Positions 40,588-56,100 of a stretch of DNA of 64,000 bases are shown here, piece after piece; the first letter of the stretch is position 1, and every line of letters starts with the position of its first letter. Location of the stretch: NCBI GenBank assembly GCA_004154925.1, contig QJNS01000010.1, positions 62,001 to 126,000 on the forward strand, read 5' to 3'. Source of the DNA: Monosporascus cannonballus. Taxonomy: Eukaryota; Ascomycota; Sordariomycetes; Xylariales. Both the position numbers and the translations under genes were made by a program. The notes below the pieces were generated by a model that was given only the letters and a program-made list of their open reading frames with translations, did not search any database and was not told the DNA's origin.

Positions 40588-41630
40588 TTATAATTTATTC
40601 GTTATAAATCTTTTAACGAAGATTAATAAAAAAATGCGATAGATTAGAAAAAAAGATAACGTAAAATCAAGAATAATTTCTTTTAGCGTACTAGAATTTG
40701 ACAGAAAAATGTTAAAGAAACTGTGTAAATACTAGAAAATAGAGTTTTCTTATCGAAAAGAAAAATGATTAGAGTTTGTCAATCGATTAATAAGTTTATA
40801 ATTTTAATCGCATATTTTGGAAAAAAAGAATTTATTACTCTGAAAAAAGAGTACGAATTAGATTAAATTGACAAATAGAAAAACTAGTAGAAGAGCAGTA
40901 TTATATTGAAACAAAGTAAGCGTTATTTATTTTATAGGTAGGTACCATAAAAAAGGTATTTAATTTTTTTAACGGAGACGTTTTAAGTGTTAGCTTAGAG
41001 TTAGAGTTGTTGTTATTAGTAACTTTAACTGTATTAAAGACGGTCGATTAGGATTTTAGCAGAAGAACGTTTTAATTAGATTTTTCGTTTTCGTTAAATG
41101 GTTAAGAGATTTTCAAGTGTTTTTTTAATATAGATAGATTTTTTTATTAGATTAGATAATAAATTTTGCTTTTGATTAGTTTAAAGTTTAGTGTTTTTTT
41201 AATTTCGTAGTCTTTAACTTTTTTTTCGATTTTTAGATTTATTAGCAACGAGAAGTTTTTAGATATTAGTTTAAATAGAGAGATATAAAATATAAGGTGT
41301 ATTTTTATGATTTTAAATTACTACAGTGAGTAATTAAGTTTGAAAAGTTTTTGTTAACTTTAAGCGAGTTAAGGTTCTTGAAATTTAATTTAGTATTAGG
41401 TCTTTTAGTTTCAATTTATAAATTATTAATTATTACGTTTTGCTTTTAGCGTAATAAATAAACTTTATTTTCTTTTAGCAAAATTAGTTTTTCGGTGTTT
41501 TTGTTATAATATCAAGTGTTTTTTAAGAGAACAATTATAATTGAGCTTAAAAACGAGTTTATATTATTTCGGTTTTTATTAATGTTTTTGTTTTTGATAC
41601 GATGTTAATATTTTTAAAAACTGCTTGTCG

Positions 41631-41790
41631 ATTTTTGTTACGGCACTAACAAAGCGGCTTATTTAAGCCGCCGTTTCGCTATATATACGCAAGCGCTACG
41701 CGCTTGTTAGATAGGTCTCTTCTTTCTTCCTCGTGCAACAACAGAATATCTTCCAGAAACTCAAGAGATGTACAGCGCCGTGACAATTTT
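41631..41790. mobile_element. Solo LTR (150 bases) with 5-base target duplication
   Basis: The element spans 41636-41785. It begins TGTTACGGCACTAACAAAGC and ends CAGCGCCGTGACA, so it has TG...CA termini with near-inverse ends (TGTTACGGC / GCCGTGACA). A direct repeat ATTTT flanks it at 41631-41635 and 41786-41790, the 5-base duplication expected of LTR retrotransposon integrase. Inside are a hairpin GCGGCTTA, TT, TAAGCCGC near the left end, a CTATATATACGC promoter-like run and a CT-rich segment. No internal retroelement coding sequence borders it, so it is a solo LTR left by recombination. Its normal base composition contrasts sharply with its surroundings, so it inserted after the region was mutated, or its short length let it escape RIP. 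Confidence 0.8.
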
Positions 41791-44700
41791 CGATATTGCG
41801 TCCGTATATCGTTATATATAGAAATACGTTTAGATTTTCAATAATAAACGTATTATAAGTTATTTACATTAATAGTAACAGGTTTAATTAATTATTTTAC
41901 TAATAATTAATATAACTATTAATATATTATTTTCATGTTTGATTTAAAAACAATAGATTATTAATAATTTAAACTTAATATCGATTTGTTTATAAAAGTT
42001 CATATTGAATTTAAATATAAAAAGTTTATATTTGCTAAATTTTCTTTTAAATATTATATATATTTATTGAAGTAATTTCAATACAAACTTAAGTTAGTTA
42101 TTTTACAGTCGTATTCTTTGTACAGAAAACTAAGAAGTATTTATATTTAATAAATTTGTCGATAATGATTTATATTTCGCCGTATTTGACTTCTAGTAAC
42201 AAGAATTGCATATTAAAGTAAAGTTATAATAGAGTTTTGAGCTCGAAGATTTAATATTATATTAAAAAGAATTTACAGATAGTAGAAAATCTTATAGCTT
42301 ATAACATATAAATTTAATTATATATTAAATATTGTAAAACTTTATTATTTATTTAAATATTTCTTTTTCATAATTTTAGAGAAATATTTTTTTAAACAAG
42401 CGTTTAGTAGATTTAAGAATTTTTTTAAAATAATTATACAATATAGTTTAATAAAACATTTAATAAAATACTTTTATTAATCTTGAGGAATATAGAGTTT
42501 TTTTATAGTATAGCAGTTGGTTGCTTTTATTTTTTTAATTATTGAATCTTTATTTAATATTATAAAAATTTTAAAATTGTATTAAAAGCTAAAGAGTTAA
42601 CTTTTTTTATAGTTTGTATAATTATTAAATAATATAATTATAAAATTATAATATTTATATATACCGCATAAAAGCTTTAAAGTCGTATTTTTTTATAACG
42701 AAAAACCCGCTTAAATATTTCTTTTTTTTAATATAACAAGTTTTGTAAATAAATCTTAATAAGAAAATTATTTTTCATTACTTATATTATATCTGTATTT
42801 TTATCCACCGGTAAAAGTTATTAATTTTTTTAGAACTTTTAATAATATTTAATAGTATTTTATTATAAAAAGATTTTTAAGTTTCACGATTCGTTATATT
42901 TTAAAATAATAAATTATTAGATACTAATTTTCATTTTCTATTAATTATCCTAGAATTACTTTTTGAAGCGTAATTTAAGAAATTAGCTTTTCAACGTTTT
43001 TTGTCGATATTAAGTAATCTTATTACTGGTATTTTAGTAATTTTATTTTTAAATAAATAGAAGCTCTTTTTTTTACTTGTGAAATTCTTTATATGTATTT
43101 TTGATAGTAAATTTCGTTAATAATTTAATTTTGTTTTTATATTCTGTAATTAAGTTATTTATATAATTTCTAAATTCTAAGATTTCTTAGTTATTTATGA
43201 CGTTTTTAGAGGCAATAAGTTATTGTTTAATTATTTTTAATTTGAAGATTTGAACTTGAATTTAATTAAATATAAAAGTCAACGTTTAAAATTTTAACTT
43301 TAAAAGATATTATAAATTCTATACAGAGTTTATAGGTATTATTATTTCAATAACGATTTTAAATATATAAGCGATTTATCTTTTATATTTTTAAAGTTTC
43401 TAAATAGATTAATATATCGCCGAGATATAGGAATTCAACTGTATTTAATAATATTTTAATGATAACTATAATTAATTGTAAATAATAAGCTAAAATATTA
43501 ATAAACTTTATAAATATAATTTAATATTCTTAACAGTTATATATTATTTTAAAGATATCTCTTTTAGCTCTTTTAATACGATGATAACTGTTTGAAAAAT
43601 TAAACATTACAAATTAATTTACCGTATTAATTGTTTTTAAAAATGGCATTTATAAAGGTTAATAGAATTTTATATTTGACAATAATATCGTTTAATTAAT
43701 TATAATTAACTATTCGTAGATAAACGAGGTTTTTATTTTGTTTAATATTTTGTTTGTTATTTTGTTTACTATTTTTAATTGTAGTTATATGTTTTCTATA
43801 AAGCGGTTTATTGATTAAAGTTTATGCTATAAATTCTATAGAATTTAATACAACCGTTTTTTAAATAAATATCCGGTAATATTATTAAATACGTAAAAGT
43901 AATTTACTATTTTTTATTTCTAAATATTTTTAAATATGCGATTTTTTAAGAATATTTATATAGTTTTATATAAAATTTATATTTTCTTAACTATATAATA
44001 AAATGTGTAACAGAACTTTTAAATATTATTTTATTATATTAAAACGGTTTTTGGGGTTAGCATAGAAATTATTGAAACTGAATTGATATATTTTGAATAT
44101 AATATTTTATAATAAGATATCTGTTACATTGATTAAAAACTATATTTGGTATTTTTAAATTGAAATTCTAAACCTTTAACTATTTATATATTTTCGTTTA
44201 TTTTCGTATTTAAATAGAGCTTTATATACTATAAAAAATTATACAATTTTAAGTTATATTTTCTATAAAAATGAATTTACTTAATATTCTAAAATTAATT
44301 ATAATTTGAAAGTTTCATTTTTGTATTGACTAAGAATTTTAATCTAATTCAGGAATTTTTTATTATTTTAAATAAAATTTGACAAAATAGAGCTTTTGAA
44401 TACTTTAAATTCTGAAGTCTTTAAAGATTTTTACTTAATTTCACTTGCTTTTAAAAGGCGCCTTCTATTTTTGTGTTTCTTTTAGTAATTTACTTAAAAT
44501 AATAGATATTTATATATTTATCTTATCAATTTAGTTCGGTTCTTAATGTTATATTTTTAGAATTCTAAGATTAAAAGAGTAAATCTTCGAAAACTGTTCT
44601 TATATTTTAAAGTTCGTTTTAAATACAGTATATTAAGAAGTAATATAAGCCATTTTGCGACATAATAGTTTAATTTATATTGATTTGAAATATAAGAGAC

Positions 44701-46552
44701 AACATTTGAAGTATTTTCATTACTAAAAATATATATATACATTTATATTTAGTATTTATTAAAATAAATATATATTTATTATATTTAAGCTATAACTATT
44801 AATCTTATAGATTTATAAATAAATTACATAATTATTATCGTAATAAATGAAAAGACGTAATAAATCATATAGATCTAATAAAATATTTCAAAAGTGTAAT
44901 ATATATTCAAGAAATTTGTACAATTCGAAAAATAATGTTTTATCGCTGTTAATATTTGGTCGAAATTGATCGAATTCGTTGTATATCTTATCTTTCTATA
45001 TATTTCGATACAAATAATATCTTAGCTTTATAGCTATATTAAAAGCGATTTATTCTAGATGATATTCATAAACTTTAATTTTAAAGTCCTAACCAATGAG
45101 ACTATTATTGTATTTTAGCATATTATTTTAAATCTGTATAGCTATAGTACTAATAAATTCTAGTTGAAACGGAATCGAACTAACGTCTTTTTTTTCGCTT
45201 TACTCTTTATCTTTTATTTAACTATTTTATCTGTTATTTAAGATTAAGAAACTCTTTTTAAAGAGAGTTTCTTTAGTAGAAAAGTTATATTTGTTTTTAA
45301 AACATATTTATTTGCTATAGTTAAAATAGTTTATATTGAACTTGGTTTCCTGAGCGTTTTCGAAGCCGTATCCGTTTTTTAAAGCTTACTTTAATTTTTT
45401 AAAATTTGCTTTCAAGTTTTTATTATCGTTTATATATTGTTTTTTTAAAAACATCCATTAAAGGTAAATCGATTAGTAATAATAAATTTATTTGTATATA
45501 CTGTTAAAAGGTTTGTTTTAGATTTTATATAAAATTTGTTCTTAATTTCAGATTTTAGACCGCTATAATAAGGGTAAAATAAGATAGTTTTTTAAAAAGT
45601 TAAGAATAGTTGTAAAACGATTAAACTTGGTTATATATTTCAATATTAACTTAATTTAACGAAAAGAATAAAGTTATTTAATTATACACTTGTTTTTAAT
45701 TAGATTTTGAAATAATATTTATATATTCTTTTTTCAGAGTTTTAATATTTATTAACATGTAATTCGTTATATCTGAAGAATTATTTACATAATTTTATTA
45801 ATTGTTTTTATAATAAGTTTAAGTTTTGAAAACTGTTTTATAAATAAAAAAACATTTATTTTTAATAGTTTTCTATTAAAAAGTCTTTACAGAATTTATA
45901 ACAAAGCTTAACCGGGACTAAAAGTCGTTTTATATTTTTAAACAAATTAAAAGTTAGACAAGAGTTAGTTCGTAATTTTTAAAGTTTAGTATTTTATAAA
46001 ATATCAAGGAAATGATATTGTTTTTATACTTAGTTTGCGTTAAATAATAGCAAAATAAATGCCTTTTATTCATTAGCTATATTAGCGTTATCGTGGTGTA
46101 AAGATGAGAATTTCTTAGTTTAAATATATAGTTCATTATCGATTATAAATTTTCTTTCTTTATCTTTTTAGCTCTTTATTAGGTATTCTCTTTTTCTCCT
46201 TTAGACTTTCTCTGTTTCGAAACTTTGCACTTTAATAGTATTTTTAATAAAAGTGGATTATTACTAAATTATAGAGAAAAAACGAGCTGCTTAAGATTAT
46301 ATTATTACTAACGCTATATTAATAATTAATCCAAACTTTTTTCTTATAAAGAGTAAATTATAAAATTTGATTATTAATTTTTTTATTAATTACTAAGATA
46401 AATCGAATACCGTATTCGTCTTTTAAAGGTTATATTATAACATCGTTTTTATTAAGTTTAAAGAAATTTATATTAAATAAACGATAAATTATATGTCAGG
46501 TATTGATTAAGAAGATGTTGAAATCTAACCAACTTGCTGTATATTTTTCTCG

Positions 46553-46745
46553 AGATATTCATAATATTCGAAATAGGGTTTTTATTTGTAAATAACAATA
46601 AGTTTAAAAACGATTTGATAAGTTATTTGTTAAAAACATTTTAAAATTTCTTTTAATTCAAAAGCACTATCTTTAATTAAAGACTAAATTTAATGATTAT
46701 AAAATAAAATTAAGCAAGAAATTATATTTATAAAAACCAAGATAT
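46553..46745 (+). repeat. Dispersed repeat, copy C (weakly matching)
   Basis: The order of words follows copies A and B: AGATATTCATAATATTCGAA, then TTTTTATTTGTAAATAACAA, then GTTAAAAACATTTTAAAATTTCT, then a GATTATAAAATAAAA stretch. The match is by pattern only and is the weakest of the set. Confidence 0.35.
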
Positions 46746-48360
46746 TTATATTTCTTTTATATATATATGTTTTAAATATAGGGGATTGATTATAATTTAA
46801 ACGAGCCGTTTAAACAAACTAAATATATTAAATTATTTTGTTTAATAAGATAAGGTCTTTGATATTCGAGAGTTATTCGCGGTTTATTTATACTAATCTT
46901 AACAAAAGTTCTTTAATTTTGAAAAATCATTGATATATAATAATAAAGTCTTTTAATAATAGACTTTTCGATTTCAATACGTTTTTAACAAAATATACTA
47001 ATTAATAATATTTGATATTTAATTAATTAAAAAAAGTATTGTTATATGTTAGATAAATATTAAGTTGGTTATATTTTTAACATAGAAAAATTTAATAAAA
47101 AACGTTGAGATATCTCAATAGAAATTCTTTTCAATAGTTAAAAATTTTAATCTAAATTTATTTTAGCAATATACGAATAATACGTGTTCGAACTTATTAT
47201 TTATAATGTAAGATATATAAAATAAATTAGAAAATATCAAATGTAAAAAAGATTTTTTAATTTGATTTTCTTATTCTATATTTAGTTTTGTATAAAACAT
47301 TTTATTTTATTAATATTAAGAACTTAATATCAAAATAAATATATCTTCGAAGTTTATCTAATTTACAAATTTGAATAATATATTGTATATTAATAATAAA
47401 CAGTTTCTATAGAATTTGAAAAAAATGTAAATATTTATAATTTTTAAAATATGTTTTAAATTTTAAATAGAAACCTTTTAAATAAACTCATTTTTAAAGC
47501 CAGTTTAATAAATATATATATATATATTTCGTTTTACTAATTTAATTATTATATATAACATTACAATTTGAAATATTTTAAAATAATATATTATAAAAAT
47601 AAACTATTTATATATATTTTTATTTATATATACTATAAATATTATATTATAGTTATAATTCGAATTTAAGTTTTATTTCTTATAAGTTTCTTAAAAATAT
47701 AATGATATAACAATAGTCTAGAGAGCTAGTTGTTATTTTACTATTTTTGTTATATATTATGTTGATAAAATATATTAATATAATTTATTATACAGTAATA
47801 CAAGTTGTACATATATTATAAAAACTATAAAAGCTTAATCCTTACTTATTTCCTAAGTTTAAATCTACCTGTATTTCCTTAAATATATATATATAAATAA
47901 ATCTGCGAATATTTAAATAATGTATAAATTATTAACTTTATTAATATTAATTAATAATATGTTATTTGTTAAATTATTTTAAATAAAATGAATATCAAGG
48001 TTTATATAATAGTCTTATTAATATTATTAAATCGTATAGTATTTTAATAATTATTTCTTAATATATTTAAAACGAATAATTTTATAATAATATTTTATAA
48101 TAATATTTTATAATAATACGAGTTATAATCATCGTCCTTCATTATAAAGATATTATAGTTATTTATATTCTCAAATTTTAATATAAATATATTGAAACTA
48201 TTTCTATATAGGTTTACTAATATTTCACGTTTATAAAATATGTTAAAACTTTAAATTAAATTAAGTTAAAAATATATATTTAATATTTTAATATTGTTAA
48301 AGAATGCAAAACGGTAGAAATAAAATTAAATAAAATAATAAATTGCTATCTTAAATTTTA

Positions 48361-48560
48361 GGCCTTGTTAAACCCGTCGCTTTTTCAGCTCTTATCTACG
48401 TCGACTTTTGTCCGAGTTTTAGAGAGTTTTTGCTAACTAGAACAGCCGAGCAAACCAGCGCTCGTAATCGTCCAACTTGATTCGTTTCAAAGTCTAAATT
48501 TCGGACTTCTTAAACGCGCCGTTATTTTCTCCTTTAAGCTTTACCAGTAACTTCTTTATA
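48361..48560. other. Higher-GC island in the AT tract, unidentified
   Basis: The composition rises clearly here (CTTATCTACGTCGACTTTTG, GAACAGCCGAGCAAACCAGC). No open frame, terminal repeat or target duplication is apparent. It may be a fragment of a younger transposon or a less mutated part of an old one. Confidence 0.5.
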
Positions 48561-49359
48561 AATTCTATATTTTTTGGATATAGGTTTTCTTAAAATTCGA
48601 GTACTGTTCTTTTCGTAAATTAAATTATATTCGAAAATTAATAATCGAAATCGATAATATCCTTGATTTCAACTTTTTCGATAACTTTATAGGAATGAAA
48701 TACCATCTATAAAATATTTTTTGTGAAAATTTTACTGTTAAGGATAACCGGTGTCATATATGCTAAATTTCGCGACAGAATATTTTAATTAATAATAATT
48801 TAAAAAGTTGACGTAAAGTAATCGAGATTAGTCAAAGTTCTTAAAGCCTTTTATGCGTACTTAAAGTTAACTCTGAACGTTTATTTTTACGGTTTATTTT
48901 TACGATATATTTTTAAGATTTATCTTTAAGATTTATTCTTAAGATTTATCGTATAAAGTTTAATATTTTAGCCTTATCGAACTATAACGAATATAAGGTT
49001 TATTATAGTTAGAACCTGTCAATAATTATGCATTAATCGGATTTAAAATGAGGTTTTATAAAAATAAAATCTAATATATCCTACTTACAAAAACTCTATT
49101 TGAATATTCATATCTGAAAATATTAGATATATTATTTATAATACAAATTATATAGTAAAATAAATTTCTACATATTTTACTTTACTTATAAAACATGGCT
49201 TAAATTCTAATATATTTTGTATTAAGTATTTTGGTTTAAAAATATAAAGTAAAGCAGTTTTTCGTAATTATAACTTCGAACATATTAGCTTATTACGCAG
49301 ATATGAGATTCTATTAGTTAAAAAAGTACATGTAACGAATTTGTTATACATCTATTTAG

Positions 49360-49600
49360 AGATATAAACAGTATTCGAAAAAAGGTTATGATTTGTAGAT
49401 AATTGTAGAAAGAGAAATAATTTAATAATCTGTGCGTTAAAAAGATTTATAGACTTTTCTTTTAAATAAAAAACGGTGTCTCTGATTAAAGACTTAGATT
49501 GATAGCTAAAGAGCGAAACTAAACAGGTGCTATCTATATAGAAAACTGATTTCTTATATATCTCTTCTTTTTCGATAAATATATTGTAAATCTATATGAT
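49360..49600 (+). repeat. Dispersed repeat, copy B (best preserved)
   Basis: This copy holds AGATATAAACAGTATTCG, ATGATTTGTAGATAATTGTA, GATAGCTAAAGAGCGAAACT and GTAAATCTATATGATC. It aligns end to end with copy A and partly with the inverted copy at 61395-61640. A less AT-rich stretch continues to about 49860 and may be the same element. Confidence 0.55.
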
Positions 49601-52600
49601 CTATATAATCTGGTCTAGATCATCGAGATTATCGAATTCTCTTTGTAAAAGCTAAGTACTACTTGGTCGAAATTTAGCCATTATCCACCCGCGCTAGTCT
49701 TTAAAAAGAGTCTTCCTAGAACGGAAACATATATTCTCGTAACAGCATATTAGTATATCGAAACTAGCCACCAAGGTCTAAGTAAGCTAAGATAAAGATT
49801 GTATAAAGACATTAATTGCAGACATGTCCTTTTGTATTAAGCAATCTTGATAACGTAATTAGAACTTAAGAACACTTCTTTAAAAAATCTTAAAATATAT
49901 AAAAATTAAATATGTGTTTTAATATATTAATTATTTAACAATATAATATAATATATAAAATATTGTTGTAAATTACATTTCATTTCTAAAAGAATAAGTA
50001 TATAAAATTTGCATAATATTTTAAAACGCTTTAAATATAATAAAGTGCCATAAATTTTAGTAATTGAATAAATAAATCACCCTATAGAAATATAATTCTT
50101 CTATTATGTTAATATTTAAATATAAGTGACAAGAACTTTAATAGATAATAAAGTGTATAGTATATTTCAAGTTTTAAACATTTTAAAAACAAATTAATTT
50201 ATATTAATAGATAATTTAATTGCGTTTATGAGTTAAGTTATATAGTAGAATTTTGAATTAAAGCGGCGTGTGTAATAATATTCACTCTTTTATTTAAGCA
50301 TTTCGAATTTACAGCCCGTATAATATATATAAATTTAATAACTTTATAACAATTTTATCGAGTAGAAATCAAGAAAGAAAGTTATCAGAACAGAATAATT
50401 TAGTTTTACTATTAATATGTAAAATATTAAATTTTTAAAACTTAAGCACAACGTATTATAATATCGAATTGCGCATACTACTAAGCAGTACCTTTTTTTC
50501 TATTATTTTAATTACATAACTTTGAATATTTATTTTTTTAATATTATGATATAAAACAGTTTATAACGAAAATAGACTAAGTTTAATCGTTTAAGCGATA
50601 TAAAACAACTCGTGATTCAATTATAAATTATTATAAATTATATATAAAGTTTTTGAATTTATTTTGAATAATGAAATTTACGATAAATCTTTTCGAGCCG
50701 ATATCGTTCTTAATTTCTAAAAGATTAATTCCGACGAAGAAAAAAATGAACTACTAAACATATTTTAACTTATATATATTAATATTCCATATTCAGCTTA
50801 GGCTTATTAAAAATATAGCGACTTTACTATTAATTTATTATATAATAAAACGTATTAGAATTAATTAAACTTTGAAATTTGTCAAGTGATAATTGTTTTT
50901 AAAAATACGTTTAAATCGAAAAATCGATTATTAGAAATATTATAGAAATATTTGAAAATATTATACAAAGAATTCAAACTTATTAAATGTATTTTTCTAA
51001 AACGTAGTATCATAAAAGAGAATACTTATAATTTTAAGCAAATAAAACTTTTTAAATAAGAATTCATATAGTAATAAATGAAGTAATCACTAGTTTTAAA
51101 AAAGTTAAAAATTTAAATAAACGCAATACACATCAAGTAATAATTATTTAAGTTGTTATGTTCTTAAAGATAAACTTTATTTCTATTTACTTTTATTACG
51201 AAAAAGATGTATCTTTATTTTTAATATCTAAAGGCGTGTTATTAGCCAATTAAATAATCAATTAAAATAATAGTAGTTAAATAACAAATATATTAAATTA
51301 AAAATAAATTTACTATTTAGGCAAATAAATCTAAATATTTCGCAAAGTCGAAACGTATTACCTAAATGATAGTATTATTACGTTTTATATATTTTATTTT
51401 TTTTTACCTTAAAATGCTTTTGTTTACTATATAGAGAAAATTTCATACGACGTTATTATATTTATATCGTAAAAAAAGCCTTTATTAGATAATTTTATAA
51501 TATATTTAATTATAATATCACTTGATAATACTAACTCTAAATTCGCAAATATTTAGACTTATTCTATTTAATTTTAGCAATTTGGTTTGGATTTAAAGAC
51601 TCTTTTAATTATACTTACATCTATCGTTTCGCCGTTTTCTATTATCTATTCTTTTTTCTCTTCTTATAAATACTCTTAAAAATATTCGTAAGAAAACGAA
51701 ATATAAATATTTTTTATAAAGTAATTAAAAATTAACAAAGTAATTCGATAATAAAATTAATGAAATAATTTATTACTTTTCTAAGAAATTAGTATTTTGT
51801 AAAAAAGAATTATCTAAATTCAAAAACGAATTATATTGTATATAAATAATAGAAAAACTAAAATAAAACTTTTATAACATTTTTCATCAAGACTAGACCA
51901 GAATAATAAAGCATATACTGAATAAACATTTAAAATGATCGTTATAAAAGGTTTAAAACGAAATAACGAAAATGTACCGTTTATAGCAAGCCCTAATATA
52001 AAATACATATTTGTGAAAAAGTTATAAATACGTTCAATAAAAAGAAAGTCCAATTAACTAATTTATTTTAATACATTAAATTGGAATTATTTGTTAAATA
52101 TTGCTATAAACAACGTTTTAAATTTGATAAAAGATTATTATAACGCGTCGTTGTTTTAAACTATAAAGTTTTAAACGAAATGCTGAGCTCTAGTTATATA
52201 CTACTATTATAAAAGTCTTATATTAGTAAAACTAATGAAGTGTATATATTTTAAACTAAAGAAACCACAATCTTTTATATTATCTTCTTAATTTTTTCTT
52301 TTAAAAAAGCTTTGATTTTATAATCCCAAAGTCTTAAAAATCTAGTATTAAAAATAAAACAATATTTATGTACACTATCGCTGCGTTAAATCTTATATTA
52401 TATTGCTTTTTTAAATTAAAAATCTCTTAGACTATTTAACCTAAATACAGTAACAGTTTTATAATCGATTGATAGTTTTTTTATTCTATAAAATGTAAAG
52501 AATAAGATATAATAAAAAAGTAATTTTATTAAAGTATTATATATAATTAAAACAAAATATTTTTATAAAGCTCTCGATTTTCTATATGTTTTGTTTAAGC

Positions 52601-53081
52601 GAGATTTTTTTAAAAAATATAATTTTATATATTAATATATTTAGTAGCTTAGCAGTTATCAACTTAGATATTATACTTTAATTGCTATAAGTCTTAGAAA
52701 TCTATAGCGTGCAAAAACACCAAGTTTGAATTAGGCTTAGAATAACGTATTCTAGATAACACCAAATCCAGTAAACAGATCAATTTAAAAACGTCGATTT
52801 TTGTACCATATTAGCGATAATTGTAATTCGTAATGATATTAAAACTAATAAAGTTCGTATATATAATATTTGTTTATTATCGTAATATAAAACTCTGATT
52901 AAGTTTGTTACTCGGCTCGTTTATCAATAAGGTTCATAAAGCTGCTTTATAGTAGCGCTTTTACATAATTAAAATAACGTATGTTGTTACGATATAACAG
53001 AATACGCCCTCTAGAGATAGTCGTAATAGGGATTTTCAGAAAGAAAATAGATCTAGTTACGTAATAACTCCACAGACTTTA

Positions 53082-53145
53082 TCGTAAAGCTATTAGAGCC
53101 TAGCTCGATAGAATATATCGTAAAACTATCAAGGTCTGATTTGAC
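53082..53145. repeat. Tandem pair of a 28-base motif
   Basis: The motif at 53082-53109 (TCGTAAAGCTATTAGAGCCT...) is repeated with transitions at 53118-53145 (TCGTAAAACTATCAAGGTCT...), 36 bases apart. A third copy is at 58909-58935. The differences are C/T and G/A, as expected if RIP acted on one parent motif. Confidence 0.6.
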
Positions 53146-56100
53146 AAAAACGGATAAATAAAAATATATAAATGTATATATTTTTATAACTAAAATAATA
53201 GTAACTTGCAATATAAGCTTATTATTTATAATATACTATATATTAAAAAATGTAAACAAATTTTGAATTATTTAAATATTTACGACATTTTTATAAATAT
53301 AAATTTCTACGATTAAGATTTAATAATTAATTTATTTCTTCTGCCATTATACGTTATAAGCTTTTTAAATAGTACTGTTAAATTATAAGCAATATTTCTA
53401 ATAGTATATTTATTAGCAAACAAAGCGAAACGCAATTAATTTATCCAGTGTCTAAAAAGACTTTAAAGTTAAACAAGAAGGAAAAGCTATCCGTTTTTAC
53501 TTAAAAAAAGGTACTTCAAGGTCTGGACTAGTTAATCAGCTAGGTTGTCCGATTCGAAAACGAAAGGTTTTTTCGAACAGATTAAAAAGTTTATAAACGC
53601 ATAGATAAACGAGAAACCAAGCCTATTATATTTTTAAAAAAACCATATAAGCGATTTAATCGATTTTATTAGTACTTAATAAAAATCTAAACGAAATTTT
53701 AAAGTCTCTAAAGCTTAAACATTTTGACAAAACTTCGATAAAATTATAACTGTTTTTAATTTAATACCGAATACATTTTTAACATTTTTTCGATTTAACT
53801 AACAATTTCAATTTTATAAATAAAATTTAGTATAAAGTAGTTAATTAAAAGTTCAATTATTTAATCTAAATTAAGGGTATAGAGATATGCTATTGTAAAT
53901 TTTCAATCCTGAATTAAAAGAATAAAAAAATATATATGCATTATTAAAAATAAAAATAAACTTTAAAAAGAATTTTGGAAATAATATACGAAAAAAGGGC
54001 CGTAGTACTACTTAATAAATTACGATAAAAAAGATTTGTATTTACTTAGAGTAGTAGTGTAATTTAACTAAGTATTTAAATTATATTAAGTATAAAAATA
54101 TTAACAACTAAATTTGTCGAAAAAAGTTTAATTTACTAACTAGCTAAAAAACGTTACTAAAGAGCTAACGCCGACCTTTATTTTTAATTATTATTTTTAT
54201 AAATTCGAAACAGAAAAAGATTATTAAAAGAATTTAGAATGTTACTTAAACCTTGTAGAAGAAAGATAGAAATATATTATTATAGAACGTAATATAATCA
54301 AAAGAAATAAACACTTAGCTAATAGATTAAGATATTATAACAAAACGAAAAATAGTTACGTTAATTTGAGGCTTAAGTACGCCGGTCGAAATACTAAATT
54401 AAGCAGTTTAATGTGATTTAAAAACAAATATAAATACAATCCAACATATTCGAAAAAACTAAAAAATGAAAGTTATTCATAAAAACGCTACAAGGTAACG
54501 AAACTAAAAAGAATTAACGAAGGTTTCTAAAAAATACTTTAAATCTAATAATAAAAACCGTTAACAATTTTATTACTTTATATATACAAATTAGAACATA
54601 TTAGTATATCGTAATAACATTTTGCAAAGTTTTAAAAAGAAATTATATTTTATTTAATATCACTAATATTTTTTATTATTTTAAAGATATAAGTTAAACA
54701 CTTATACCGTTATAAACCTCGAATATTAGAAATCCGTTTACGAAAATAGGGAAATTAATTGGAAAATTAACTACTTTGATATTTTTATATTAAAACGCTA
54801 TTAAATAATTATTTTCGGGATTATTTCATTAGGAAATTAGAATATAATCTTAAAAGAATTATAGTTATATTAATGTAACGCTTAAATCAATTAGAGAATT
54901 AGCTCAGCAAAATTCGCTTTATATCTTATCGAAGATAAGATATTAAAAACGGAATTTTAATATATAATCGAGAATAATAAGAAATATAGATATAGAAACA
55001 TAATACATATCTTAATATCGAAAAGAACAATATATATATATAAATATAACGTATTATTATTAATATTAAAACTATATTAACAGAGTTAAATAAGGATTAA
55101 TAATAATGATTTGAAAACTTAAACAACTTTATTAATATATTATTATAATATTATAATTATAAATAGGTTTTACGACAAATATTGATATACAATTACTGGA
55201 ATATATCAAATAAAATTATAAAATAACTATTTTAAAGGTTTGTATATTTTATTTTATTATATTTATAAATTTAATAGAACCACATTACGCTGTTTTGGAA
55301 AGTATATAAAAAGTCAATTATAAAAACAATAAATTTGACTTTTAACATTACTCGTAATGTACTTTATAGCTTTTATACCCGAGAAAATGTAAAGACTTAC
55401 GATTTATGATCAAATACTACTCCTTTCAATCACTAAAATAAAAAACCAATTGTATGAAATCTAAAATAAAGTATCTATGATACAAATTATATCGTGTAAT
55501 GATGTTCGGTATATATAGCTAGGCTAGAAAAATATATCTTAAACCTAAATACATCTTATATCTTATAATAAAATCTACTACTTTACGATATTCGATTTTT
55601 TTTAAACAAATATATATATAAAGCATTCTTTAAAACAAAATATAAATTATGAAATAATTAATTACGTTAATCAGAATTATGAACATATTAACAATTTTTA
55701 ATAGATAATAAATTAAGTACTATAAAATACTTCAATGTTTTTATCGTATATTATATCAGCGATATTTCTATTTTCTTTTAAAAATAAAAACGATATATTT
55801 ACAGTATATTTATAAAGCTTTTAAAGTTTTAGCAAATGCTAAGTTAATATCTAATACTGAATAAACTAATTTCAAACCAAAAAAATAGAATTTTTAAAAT
55901 ATATTATTATTTTATAACATATTAAAATAAACATTGAATAAAGTTTTGTAATTATAAAGTATCAAACATTAATTATAATTAAGAGAATATAAGTATTTTT
56001 TAAATTCATTAACTTTTAGAAGAAATATATCCTAAATTTCATTAAAATAATAATATCTCTTATTACTTATATTAAAAAGATAGGAAGGTTCTAATAAATG

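Noticed and set aside
44557..44742. Short open frames in the AT tract (also 51820-52053, 59799-60011, 62157-62387)
   Set aside because: Composition simply reflects AT-rich codons (Ile, Lys, Asn, Tyr, Phe); no motif or codon bias.
45160..45185. tRNA-like T-arm (reverse strand GTTCGATTCC)
   Set aside because: The flanking bases do not pair as a T stem and no acceptor or anticodon stem can be drawn; probably chance or a destroyed tRNA-like repeat.
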